Origin: Bacteroidetes bacterium HGW-Bacteroidetes-16
GTDB lineage: Bacteria; Bacteroidota; Bacteroidia; Bacteroidales; F082
Assembly: GCA_002840975.1 (NCBI GenBank)
Contig: PHDN01000024.1
Span: forward strand, 31,261-95,260
DNA length: 64,000 nucleotides
Direction of reading: 5' to 3'
Made by a program: the position numbers and the translations under genes. Shown here one piece after another: positions 8,293-16,318 of this stretch; position 1 is the stretch's first letter, and every line of letters starts with the position of its first letter. Under the pieces are notes generated by a model that saw only the letters and a program-made list of their open reading frames with translations, had not been told where the DNA came from and ran no database searches.

Positions 8293-9354
8293 ATGAAAAA
8301 GTACTTATTCTCACTGGCCCTGGCTGCCATAATGATGACAGCCTGCCAACAAAATGCTCAGAAGTCAGCGCAACATGAAAATGACGCTGCCGTCATCACC
8401 CAACAGGACAAAGACCTGCTTGCGCAGGCACAACTCTTCTTTAAACCCCTGCCTGCTGCAGCCGAGAATCCCGACAACATGATTACTGAGGCCAAAGTAA
8501 AACTGGGGAAACACCTGTATTTCGACAACAGGCTTTCAAAAGATGGAAATCAAAGCTGCAACACGTGTCATAATTTAGACACCTATGGCGTGGACAACCT
8601 GCCCACTTCTCCTGGTGACAATGGAATTTCAGGTACACGAAACTCACCAACCACATTTAATGCAGCCTTACGCACAGCCCAGTTTTGGGATGGCCGTCAT
8701 AAAGATGTGGAGCAACAAGCCGGCGGCCCGGTACTAAACCCGGCAGAAATGGCCATGCCATCGGAAGAAGTTGTCGTACAAAGGCTTTCTGCCATTCCAA
8801 TTTATCAAAAAATGTTCGCAGAAGCCTATCCTGACGAAATGGTTCCTGTTACCTATGCCAATATGCGCCATGCCATTGGCGCCTTCGAACGCACCCTTAT
8901 CACTCCAACAAAGTTCGATAGCTATCTGAGTGGCGATGTAACCGCCCTGAACACCCAGGAAAGTCAAGGACTAAAACTGTTTATCGATCAGGGTTGTATC
9001 GCCTGTCACACAGGACCTTTGCTTGGAGGAACCATGTTGCAAAAATTTGGTTTGTATGGTGACTACACTCAATATGTGCACCCCACAGTAGCCGATGCAG
9101 GTAAATTCAACGAAACCAAAAACGAAGCCGACAAAGACATGTTTTTTGTTCCCGGATTGCGAAATGTTGAAAAAACCTATCCCTATTTCCACAATGGCGG
9201 AGTGAGCAATCTGGATGAAGCCATTCAAATCATGGGGAAACTGCAATTGAATAAAGAATTTGAGGATCAACAGGTTGGTGATATGGTTGCCTTCTTTACC
9301 ACGTTGACCGGCGATATTCCTGAAGAGGTAAAGCTGGCCCCGGCAGATATGTAA
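8293..9354 (+). CDS. Di-haem cytochrome c peroxidase family lipoprotein (CcpA/MauG)
   Basis: Reduces hydrogen peroxide to water in the periplasm using electrons from the respiratory chain. 353 residues; lipobox MTAC with Cys18, so probably membrane-anchored. Two haem c sites: CNTCH (89-93) and CIACH (235-239). Other family motifs: KLGKHLYFDNRLSKDGNQSC, GTRNSPTTFNAA, FWDGRHKDVEQQAGGP and the C-terminal VPGLRNVEKTYPYFHNGG. A strong ribosome site GGAGGA (8276-8280) sits 13 bases before the ATG. Transcribed alone. Confidence 0.95.
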   Translation: MKKYLFSLALAAIMMTACQQNAQKSAQHENDAAVITQQDKDLLAQAQLFFKPLPAAAENPDNMITEAKVKLGKHLYFDNRLSKDGNQSCNTCHNLDTYGVDNLPTSPGDNGISGTRNSPTTFNAALRTAQFWDGRHKDVEQQAGGPVLNPAEMAMPSEEVVVQRLSAIPIYQKMFAEAYPDEMVPVTYANMRHAIGAFERTLITPTKFDSYLSGDVTALNTQESQGLKLFIDQGCIACHTGPLLGGTMLQKFGLYGDYTQYVHPTVADAGKFNETKNEADKDMFFVPGLRNVEKTYPYFHNGGVSNLDEAIQIMGKLQLNKEFEDQQVGDMVAFFTTLTGDIPEEVKLAPADM

Positions 9355-9564
9355 GTTGCTGCTGGTACAATGAAATCAATTGATCAGGCTGTTCGTCCCA
9401 ACTGATTTATTTTGGGATGATCGGCCTGTTTGTTATATGAAAGATCGAACAGCAAAAAAGGTGTTCAACATTACCCGATTTCAAATGAGCATCCTGTTGA
9501 TCAGCTTATTTATTATATTTGTCAATATCATTGGCCCGGTTTGTTCCACTGAAATGTAACTCAC

Positions 9565-10395
9565 ATGAACTCAGACCATCTTCACCACAGTATAAAACAT
9601 ACAAATACCATTTTCCTCATTTCTTTATGCACGGCGCTAAGTTCGTATGTCATTTTGTTTTTTATTTCCGGTTATTCCTCTTTGTATTTTGCTGCCGATT
9701 TTGATATTTTGGCCAGGTTGGGACTGGAAGGGGTGGTGTACCTTACTCCGTTATCCGATGCCAAATGGACTTTTGATGCCCTGGTGACTGTTTTTTTATC
9801 CAAACCCGTGGCTTCTTTTTCCATTGGTATGCTGGCACTTTTGCTGCTGATGTTTGTAAATCAGAAATCAACCACAGGATTGTATTTTTTGCTGTGGCTG
9901 GCCATTTGGGGATTTAATGGTTCAATAGGTACGTTTATTGGTGATGCTATTTTTGGAATGGGCACCTATGCCGTTGCAAAGGCAATGGAGTTCTCCTTTT
10001 CCGTGTTGCTGGTCAGCGGTGTCTTCTCAGTTTATTTTCTTTATCTGATAGGTGTGATTGTTGGCCGTTTGTATTTTGCCTATTTGTGTGATGCTCCTTT
10101 TTACGGAAGCAAGAAGCGAATATTCTGGGTCACAACTACTATTTTACTCCCCTGGATAGTGGTGATGTTAATAAATTATGCCAACCGGATGCCCGAATTT
10201 TCCTGGCCGGAATTCGTAAAGAATATCACGGTTATCATATTGATTCTGCCCATGTTTATCATCAAAGAACAAGTGAAACAATCGGTATTATTAAAAAAAT
10301 GGAAAATGCCCGACTGGATCGACCTGCCATTGGTTATGGGTTTATTGGCAACCACTATTTGGATTGTTTTTTCTTTAACTCATAAACTTGGATAG
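9565..10395 (+). CDS. Hypothetical polytopic inner-membrane protein
   Basis: 276 residues with about six hydrophobic segments (near 17-40, 85-105, 108-125, 147-170, 190-210, 225-243, 255-275); several contain clusters of Gly and Phe. No motif recognised; Yip1-like or DUF-type membrane proteins have similar layout, but there is no firm evidence. A TATATTTG -7-like sequence lies near 9513. It stands between the peroxidase gene and the Asp-box protein gene without overlap to either. Confidence 0.75.
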   Translation: MNSDHLHHSIKHTNTIFLISLCTALSSYVILFFISGYSSLYFAADFDILARLGLEGVVYLTPLSDAKWTFDALVTVFLSKPVASFSIGMLALLLLMFVNQKSTTGLYFLLWLAIWGFNGSIGTFIGDAIFGMGTYAVAKAMEFSFSVLLVSGVFSVYFLYLIGVIVGRLYFAYLCDAPFYGSKKRIFWVTTTILLPWIVVMLINYANRMPEFSWPEFVKNITVIILILPMFIIKEQVKQSVLLKKWKMPDWIDLPLVMGLLATTIWIVFSLTHKLG

Positions 10396-10482
10396 CATCC
10401 TAGATGCTAAATAAATTTAAGTTGGTTCTCAATATTTTTCTACTTTTAGGCCTTCAAAAAATTACTCATCATTCAAAAAAAT

Positions 10483-13400
10483 ATGAAACTACATTTATTA
10501 TTCAAAGCCATTGTACTTGTTTTCATTTTCATCATGTCCGTAAGTGTGGCTGATGCCAAGAAGAAAGAAGAAACTGTAAAGGATAGCCTGAAAGCATCCA
10601 CCTTTAGTGGGCTTAAGTGGCGCAGCATCGGACCGGCGTTTTCATCAGGCCGAATTGCCGATTTTGCCGTAAATCCAAACAATTTTAGTGAATATTATGT
10701 GGCAGTGGCCAGTGGGCACATCTGGAAAACCACCAATAACGGCACCACTTTTGAACCGGTTTTCGATAATCATGGCGTTTATTCCATGGGCTGTATAACC
10801 ATGGATCCCACCAACACCAACGTGGTTTGGGCCGGAACGGGGGAAAACAACCACCAACGTGCACTGGGTTATGGTAACGGAGTATACAAAACTTTAGACG
10901 GGGGAAAATCGTGGAAAAACATGGGATTAAAAGACTCACGCCAGATTGGCGGTATTTTGATTGATCCCCGCAATTCGTCAGTGGTATATGTGGCCGCGGA
11001 AGGTTCAGCCTGGGGACCCGGCGAAGAACGCGGATTGTATAAAACCACCGATGGCGGAAAAACCTGGGAAAAAGTGTTGAACATCAGCGAAAACACAGGA
11101 GTCGCCAATATTTGTTTCGAGCCGGGAAATCCTGATGTGATTTATGCCGGGGCCGAACAACGCCGCAGACGGCAGTTTGGTAAAATTGGTGGAGGACCTG
11201 AATCCGCTTTTTATAAATCCACCGATGCAGGTAAAACCTGGGACAAACTCACCAATGGAATTCCTGAAGTTGACAAAGGCGGCATGGCCATCGCTGTTTC
11301 CCCTGTCAACCCAAACAACGTATACGCGATGTTTGAAGCCTCTAACGACAAAGGAGGTGTTTACCGCTCCACCGACAGGGGAGGATCCTTTTCAAAAGTA
11401 AATGATTATTACAGCAGCGGTCAGTATTACAGCGAGTTGTATTGCGATCCCAAAGATGCCGACAAACTCTATTCTGTAGATACCTATACCAAATTTTCAA
11501 CCGATGGTGGAACAACATGGAGCAACCTGAGCAACAACCAACGCCATGTGGACGACCATGCGCTATGGATCGATCCTGACAATACAGCACATTTCTTTAT
11601 TGGCGGAGATGGTGGAATCTACGAAAGCTGGGATGGAGGAACCACCTATTTATTCAAAACCAACTTGCCTGTCACTCAGTTCTATCGGGTGAATGCCGAT
11701 AATACCGAGCCTTTTTACTGGGTTTATGGTGGTACCCAGGACAACAACAGCATGGGAGGTCCCTCGCAGAATACCAACCGGGGAGGCGTAACCAGCGACG
11801 AATGGGTGGTGACCCTTGGCGGGGACGGTTTCTGGCAAGCCATCGATCCCAATAACACCAACATCGTTTATTCTGCTTATCAGTATGGAAATATCTACCG
11901 GTATGATAAAAAATCCGGAGAACGTCTGAAAATACAGCCTACCCCACGGCAAAACGAGTTAACCTATCGCTGGAATTGGGATGCCCCGTTCATCCTTAGC
12001 AAACATGCGCCAACCCGCCTGTATATTGCATCCAACAAGGTTTTTAAAAGCGATGACCGGGGAAATTCCTGGCAGGTGATCAGCGAAGATATTACCCGCA
12101 ACGAAAACCGAAACCAGTTCTCCGTTATGGGAAAATACTGGCCGGCAGATGCCGTGGCCAAGGATGTTTCTACTTCTCAATGGGGAACCGCGGTAGTACT
12201 GGCCGAGTCGCATTTAAAAGCAGGTTTACTGTTTGTCGGTACCGATGATGGGGTGATTCAGATCAGTGACAATGATGGCAAATCATGGAATAAATCGACC
12301 TCGTTTGCCGGTGTGCCGGATTATACTTTTGTAAGTGATATTTTTCCTTCAAATTTTAACGAAAACGTGGTTTTTGCATCGTTTAGCAACCTCAAGAGCG
12401 ATGATTTTAAACCCTATCTGCTAAAAAGCAGTGACAAAGGAACAACCTGGGTTTCCATCGCAGGCGATTTGCCCAAAGATCAGGTAGTGCATAGCATCGT
12501 GCAGGATCCCGTAAATGAAAACCTGTTGTTTGCCGGCACAGAATTGGGTATTTATTTTACCCTCGATGGTGGCAACCACTGGATGAAGTTGGGTAGCGGT
12601 TTACCCGATGTGGCCGTGCGTGACATCACCGTTCAGGAGCGTGAAAAGGACCTGGTGATTGCTACTTTTGGACGTGGATTATATATTCTGGATGATTATT
12701 CCGCTTTACGCGAAATTGATCAGCAAAAACTCGAGACCAATGATGCCTTGTTTTTCCCGGTAAAAGATGCCCTGATGTATGTTCAGGAGGGAAGTCGTTA
12801 TGGAACAGGTGCGGCCTATTACAAAGCGGAAAACCCTGAATTTGGGGCCAACTTTACCTACTACATCAAAGAGTTGCCTGAATCGTTGAAATCGAAACGA
12901 CTGAAATTGGAAAAAGACCTGTTTAAAGAAGGAAAGCCCATTCCACAGCCTTCCCGTGAAGAGCTACAGGCTGAAGAAAGAGAAATTACGCCTTATCTGG
13001 TGTTTGACATTAAGGATAACAATGGTAGGACTGTACGTACCTTGTACGAAAAAGCATCCAAAGGCATTCATCGTACAAATTGGAACCTCCGATACGGAAG
13101 TCAGTCTCCGGTAAAGGTAGGCAAAGATCAGTTTGATCCAACCAAGGAAAGCGGCGACTGGATGTTGGCTCTTCCGGGTGAATATTCGGTAACAATGTCC
13201 ATGGTTGAAGAAGGGAAACTAAAACCGCTTACCGGGCCTGTCGTATTTAATGCCGTGGTGTTGAACAATACCTCTATTCCTGCTATCGACAGGAAGGAAA
13301 TGGTTGAATTTTACGACCAGGTAAATGATTTGTACCGTGTTTATGCCGCTGCCACCGATTTTAGAGAAGAATTGGTGAAAAAAACAGCCTATGTACAGCA

Positions 13401-13758
13401 GGTATTACAGCAACAAAGCCAAGCTGCCATGGAAATGAAAAATCAGGCACAACAGATCAAACTTCAGTTGGATGACCTGAAATTTGTGTTTGAGGGAACC
13501 CCTGCCAAAGCCAGCTGGGAAGAAGTGCCTCCGGAACATATGCCACTCGATGGCCGCTTCGAGGCCATCGCCTGGACAGCCTGGCAATCGACTTCTTCAC
13601 CTACCGAAACGCAAAAAGAAAATTACCGGATTTTGATGGAAGAGTTTCCGCCGGTATTGGTTAAACTGAAGAAAATCGACCAGCAACTTAAAGAGATAGA
13701 TAAAACTCTTGACGAGATGAAAGCACCTCATACGCCAGGAAGGATACCGAAGTTTTAA
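10483..13758 (+). CDS. Large exported Asp-box (BNR/sortilin-type) beta-propeller protein
   Basis: 1091 residues with a signal peptide (about 1-25, ending VSVADA). It has at least nine Asp-box motifs of the form S/T-x-D-x-G-x-T-W: KTLDGGKSW, KTTDGGKTW, KSTDAGKTW, RSTDRGGSF, FSTDGGTTW, KSDDRGNSW, KSSDKGTTW and others, spread over residues about 30-740, which predicts two multi-bladed propellers as in VPS10/sortilin and xyloglucanase-like proteins. The C-terminal third has an Ig-like region and a coiled-coil stretch (about 970-1000, QQQSQAAMEMKNQAQQIK). No T9SS sorting domain is seen. Usually annotated as glycosyl hydrolase; no catalytic residues can be assigned here. Confidence 0.88.
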   Translation: MKLHLLFKAIVLVFIFIMSVSVADAKKKEETVKDSLKASTFSGLKWRSIGPAFSSGRIADFAVNPNNFSEYYVAVASGHIWKTTNNGTTFEPVFDNHGVYSMGCITMDPTNTNVVWAGTGENNHQRALGYGNGVYKTLDGGKSWKNMGLKDSRQIGGILIDPRNSSVVYVAAEGSAWGPGEERGLYKTTDGGKTWEKVLNISENTGVANICFEPGNPDVIYAGAEQRRRRQFGKIGGGPESAFYKSTDAGKTWDKLTNGIPEVDKGGMAIAVSPVNPNNVYAMFEASNDKGGVYRSTDRGGSFSKVNDYYSSGQYYSELYCDPKDADKLYSVDTYTKFSTDGGTTWSNLSNNQRHVDDHALWIDPDNTAHFFIGGDGGIYESWDGGTTYLFKTNLPVTQFYRVNADNTEPFYWVYGGTQDNNSMGGPSQNTNRGGVTSDEWVVTLGGDGFWQAIDPNNTNIVYSAYQYGNIYRYDKKSGERLKIQPTPRQNELTYRWNWDAPFILSKHAPTRLYIASNKVFKSDDRGNSWQVISEDITRNENRNQFSVMGKYWPADAVAKDVSTSQWGTAVVLAESHLKAGLLFVGTDDGVIQISDNDGKSWNKSTSFAGVPDYTFVSDIFPSNFNENVVFASFSNLKSDDFKPYLLKSSDKGTTWVSIAGDLPKDQVVHSIVQDPVNENLLFAGTELGIYFTLDGGNHWMKLGSGLPDVAVRDITVQEREKDLVIATFGRGLYILDDYSALREIDQQKLETNDALFFPVKDALMYVQEGSRYGTGAAYYKAENPEFGANFTYYIKELPESLKSKRLKLEKDLFKEGKPIPQPSREELQAEEREITPYLVFDIKDNNGRTVRTLYEKASKGIHRTNWNLRYGSQSPVKVGKDQFDPTKESGDWMLALPGEYSVTMSMVEEGKLKPLTGPVVFNAVVLNNTSIPAIDRKEMVEFYDQVNDLYRVYAAATDFREELVKKTAYVQQVLQQQSQAAMEMKNQAQQIKLQLDDLKFVFEGTPAKASWEEVPPEHMPLDGRFEAIAWTAWQSTSSPTETQKENYRILMEEFPPVLVKLKKIDQQLKEIDKTLDEMKAPHTPGRIPKF

Positions 13759-13769
13759 ATGGTTAAAGC

Positions 13770-14585
13770 CTAACTCTTCCCCAGCATTTTCGATATCAGG
13801 ACTACCACCTTTTGGCGAAGTAAGAAAAACGGATAATCGAATCTTTTTCGTGGTTCAGAAAGAGAAATATCCAGTTTTTCATTGATAAAATATTCATATA
13901 GAGCGATGTCCCATCTTAAGACATGCCGCAGCTGATCCATATAATCTTTCGATAAATGAACCCCATGGTGGTCTTTTTTGGTCATGTTACTCGGTCGATA
14001 GATTGGTATTTTGGACCAGTTCAGTTTTTTGGATAAAGCATAAACTCCCTTGTCGAACCTGGATAAATCGATCAGGGCGTCATATTGTCTCAAATTTGAA
14101 ATTGCCTGTTCGAGCATAGAAGCGCCTTCATTTTCCAGGTTGGGAATTGGTATTTCAGGGTCAGCCAGCCATTGAACAGAATTGGAAAAATAGCGGGTAA
14201 GCAGGTTATCCTGTCCATGTGCAACAGCATATTCCAGGTACTCCTCTTCGGATTTTAGTTCGCTGACCTCCTTCAGGAAATTTGAGTCAGGGCTTTTTTT
14301 AAGGTAATGATATTGTGAAAGAAAAAGAGAAAGAGGGTCTCTTAAAATACTGATTCTAAATGGTTTTATCAACATTCCGGCAAAGAGTCCGGCTCCATGG
14401 CCCGAAACAACCCGGTAGATGTTTCTTTCAGGTTTAGTCAGATTTTTAAATTCATCAAGCGATTTTCCAATGTTTTTACTTTGAATAAAGAACACCTTTT
14501 CATGACCATATACCCGGTTTAAGATAATCCGAAGGGTAGTCCCTCCTGTTTTTGGGATGTGATTGAATACGAGTTGGCGTTCCAT
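13770..14585 (-). CDS. Sulfotransferase family protein
   Basis: Likely transfers sulfate from PAPS to a carbohydrate or similar acceptor. From the ATG at 14585 it has 271 residues; a TTG one codon earlier is not preferred. The PAPS-binding 5'-phosphosulfate loop is HIPKTGGTT (9-17) and the 3'-phosphate motif is RISILRDPLSLFLSQYHY, both typical of sulfotransferase family 2. It stands alone between a convergent Asp-box gene and the terminator of tRNA-Gly. The acceptor is unknown. Confidence 0.87.
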   Translation of the reverse strand: MERQLVFNHIPKTGGTTLRIILNRVYGHEKVFFIQSKNIGKSLDEFKNLTKPERNIYRVVSGHGAGLFAGMLIKPFRISILRDPLSLFLSQYHYLKKSPDSNFLKEVSELKSEEEYLEYAVAHGQDNLLTRYFSNSVQWLADPEIPIPNLENEGASMLEQAISNLRQYDALIDLSRFDKGVYALSKKLNWSKIPIYRPSNMTKKDHHGVHLSKDYMDQLRHVLRWDIALYEYFINEKLDISLSEPRKRFDYPFFLLRQKVVVLISKMLGKS

Positions 14586-14623
14586 CAACTTAATATTTAA
14601 AGCGGCTTAGAAGCGATAAAAGT

Positions 14624-14660
14624 AAAAAAACCTGTCGAAAATCATCCGGCAGGTTTTTTT
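14624..14660 (-). terminator. Terminator after tRNA-Gly
   Basis: Imperfect inverted repeat AAAAAACCTGTCG / CCGGCAGGTTTTTT around a short loop, giving a T- or A-run on either strand. It lies just downstream of tRNA-Gly and upstream of the sulfotransferase gene on the minus strand, so it separates the two transcripts. Confidence 0.75.
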
Positions 14661-14663
14661 ATG

Positions 14664-14736
14664 AGCGGCAAATGGGAGTCGAACCCACGACCCTCAGCTT
14701 GGGAAGCTGATGCTCTACCAACTGAGCTACTACCGC
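14664..14736 (-). tRNA. tRNA-Gly (CCC anticodon)
   Basis: 73-base cloverleaf read on the minus strand: acceptor arm GCGGTAG/TTGCCGC with G-U wobbles, D arm AGCTCAGTTGGTAGAGC, anticodon stem TCAGC/GCTGA with loop TTCCCAA (anticodon CCC, plus-strand 14701-14703), T arm with GTTCGACTC. CCA is not encoded. It reads GGG codons. Confidence 0.95.
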
Positions 14737-14748
14737 CTTTAACGCAGG

Positions 14749-14756
14749 CAAAATTA
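14749..14756 (-). promoter_or_regulatory. -7 element of tRNA-Gly
   Basis: Minus-strand TAATTTTG matches TAnnTTTG, 13 bases before the tRNA. Confidence 0.55.
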
Positions 14757-15260
14757 GGCAAATTTTAAAGATGATAAAAATAGCGTGAAAAATTTTATCT
14801 TTGGGATTCTAAAGACCGCATCACGCGGTATGATTGCTACGCATTCTGCCACGATCAGCGGTGGCGATCGATTATTTATTCCGAACCTTGTAATTGTGCA
14901 ATGCGTAATTGTTTGCCATGCATCGGTATAATTGATTAAGCTGCGTTATCCCCCGCGGAAAGAGAAAATGTGGATAAATTTTCAGGAGCATATTGATCCC
15001 TCACTTCAGCTTTGTTTTATGCAGCACCAAAATAAATCACCAAAATAATAACGTTAAAAATCAAACCATTAGAATAAATCCCTAGATTTACTCCTCTAAA
15101 CACCTGATGATCCATTTAAAATGAAGTAGAAAGAAACCGATTTGACAAAATATAAATGGCTCTAATTGTATAAAATATTGATAATGCGATTAATTGAATA
15201 GCAGAAGGATTTTTAACAACAAAGGCTATATAATGGGCATAGCGACAATTGGCGATAAAC
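14757..15260. other. Intergenic region without recognisable gene
   Basis: About 500 bases upstream of the tRNA-Gly promoter. Composition changes from mixed (14815-14960) to strongly AT-rich (15040-15240). I see no coding frame with a plausible start and ribosome site, no tRNA and no clear repeats. It forms the left edge of the accessory region. Confidence 0.5.
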
Positions 15261-15278
15261 AAACGTTGTGCCGCATGC
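15261..15278. repeat. Left inverted site flanking the toxin-antitoxin cassette
   Basis: AAACGTTGTGCCGCATGC. Its complement (GCATGCGGCACAACGTTT) matches the site at 16105-16122 (GCACGACGGCACAACATT) over CGGCACAAC-TT plus the outer GCA. The two sites point in opposite directions and enclose the 15318-16103 genes. It does not fit the integron attC ends RYYYAAC/GTTRRRY. Confidence 0.6.
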
Positions 15279-15317
15279 AAAGTAACCGAAGTCTTACAAA
15301 ATCAGGATTAAGGATAA

Positions 15318-15560
15318 ATGGAAAATAAAAGGAAGAAAAAGGTTCAAAAAGATATAAACGGCCGTGAATTTATAAAGGAGGCTTACTTTGTCGGTGGGAA
15401 AATGAAATTCCATAGAATTTATGTAATTGATGGCATTCCTGCCAATGAATTCTACGAGAAATATGCAACTGATTTGGATTTCTTTATGAATGGAGACTAT
15501 GAATTTATGAGTAGCGAAAAAGATTCTAAAATGCTTCAAAAATCGACAATCGCATTTTAA
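15318..15560 (+). CDS. Small hypothetical protein in the toxin-antitoxin cassette
   Basis: 80 residues, very basic at the start (ENKRKKKVQKD) then a compact domain with GGKMKFHRIYVIDGIPANEFYEKYATDLDFFM. No signal peptide or membrane segment; no family recognised. It ends 30 bases before the antitoxin gene, with a TATCTTTG promoter element in between, so it may be transcribed separately. Its position inside the flanking inverted sites makes it part of the same mobile unit. Confidence 0.6.
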   Translation: MENKRKKKVQKDINGREFIKEAYFVGGKMKFHRIYVIDGIPANEFYEKYATDLDFFMNGDYEFMSSEKDSKMLQKSTIAF

Positions 15561-15565
15561 ATCAG

Positions 15566-15573
15566 TATCTTTG
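15566..15573 (+). promoter_or_regulatory. -7 element of the antitoxin gene
   Basis: TATCTTTG fits TAnnTTTG and lies 17 bases before the antitoxin ATG. No good -33 box. Confidence 0.4.
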
Positions 15574-15589
15574 TCCAAAACAATTTGAT

Positions 15590-15817
15590 ATGGAACTTAC
15601 AATTAATATAAAGGAGCAGAGTAAAATAGCGGCATTTCTTAATCTAATCAAAGAAATTGATTACATTGAGATTGTTAATGTGAAAGAAGTATTGCATGAA
15701 CTTCCAACCGAACATAAGGATTTGCTTGATAAAAGGCTGCAAAGAATAGAAAACGGTGAAACGACTTTTAAAAAATGGGACTTGATTAAAAAGAAATATG
15801 ACGACAAAGGCGTTTAG
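15590..15817 (+). CDS. Antitoxin of a ParE-type toxin-antitoxin pair
   Basis: 75 residues: N-terminal beta/alpha segment, then HKDLLDKRLQRIENGETTFKKWDLIKKKY, the pattern of addiction-module antitoxins in which a conserved Leu-rich helix is followed by a toxin-binding tail with Trp. The 3' end overlaps the start of the downstream toxin frame by 20 bases, the usual organisation. Because the toxin carries a stop codon, this antitoxin may now be an orphan. Confidence 0.8.
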   Translation: MELTINIKEQSKIAAFLNLIKEIDYIEIVNVKEVLHELPTEHKDLLDKRLQRIENGETTFKKWDLIKKKYDDKGV

Positions 15818-16103
15818 TATAGAATTATTAGACGAAGCAGAAGTTGACTTTGATTAATCATATGAATTTTATCTCGAAGACAGCCCTAAAGTTGCAGATA
15901 TTTACTTTAAGCAAAGTAACCTTGGTTTTGAGAATATCAGGCAAAACCCAAAATCTTTTCCAATTGCTCACAAACATGTAAGAAAATATGTAGTTAAAAA
16001 GTTCCCGTTTGTGATTTACTATCGAATTGTCGATGCAATAATACAGGTAATTGCAATTTTCCATACAAGCAGGAATCCTGAAATATGGCATGAACGGATA
16101 TAA
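15798..16103 (+). pseudogene. ParE/RelE-superfamily toxin broken by an in-frame TAA
   Basis: Frame from the ATG at 15798 reads MTTKAFSIELLDEAEVDFD, then TAA at 15855-15857, then continues without shift as SYEFYLEDSPKVADIYF... to TAA at 16101-16103. Joined, the product would be about 100 residues with ParE features: an N-terminal strand-helix, KKFPFVIYYRIVDAIIQVIAIFHTSRNPEIW at the end (last strands, with the HTSRNPE stretch typical of the family). The stop replaces a residue in helix 1. An intact toxin could be made only by readthrough or reinitiation, so it is called a pseudogene. Confidence 0.85.
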
Positions 16104-16104
16104 A

Positions 16105-16122
16105 GCACGACGGCACAACATT
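16105..16122. repeat. Right inverted site flanking the toxin-antitoxin cassette
   Basis: GCACGACGGCACAACATT, immediately after the toxin stop codon. It is the imperfect complement of the site at 15261-15278. The following bases TCTGTATAAGTAAT may belong to the same site. Confidence 0.6.
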
Positions 16123-16318
16123 CTGTATAAGTAATATCATGTAAAGTGCAAAATATCAAGGTTTGTAACACGCTCAGACTGCGAAGCGGTTTGACAGGAA
16201 AGTACCACGCAATCTGACACTACTCATACAAACTACCGCGACAAACACATCCAGAAAAATCACCACCACCAATCGAGTGTATGATTCTATCTGTATCTTT
16301 ATGATTTGAAAATACCAA

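Noticed and set aside
9437-9559. A 40-codon frame with one hydrophobic segment before the 9565 gene
   Set aside because: No ribosome site, and a TATATTTG promoter-like box lies inside it; likely chance in AT-rich DNA.
14664-14736. tRNA-Gly as integration site for the accessory block
   Set aside because: The accessory DNA lies at the 5' side of the tRNA and no copy of its 3' end was found further right.
15261-15278. Integron attC site
   Set aside because: Lacks RYYYAAC and GTTRRRY ends, and no integrase gene is in the window.
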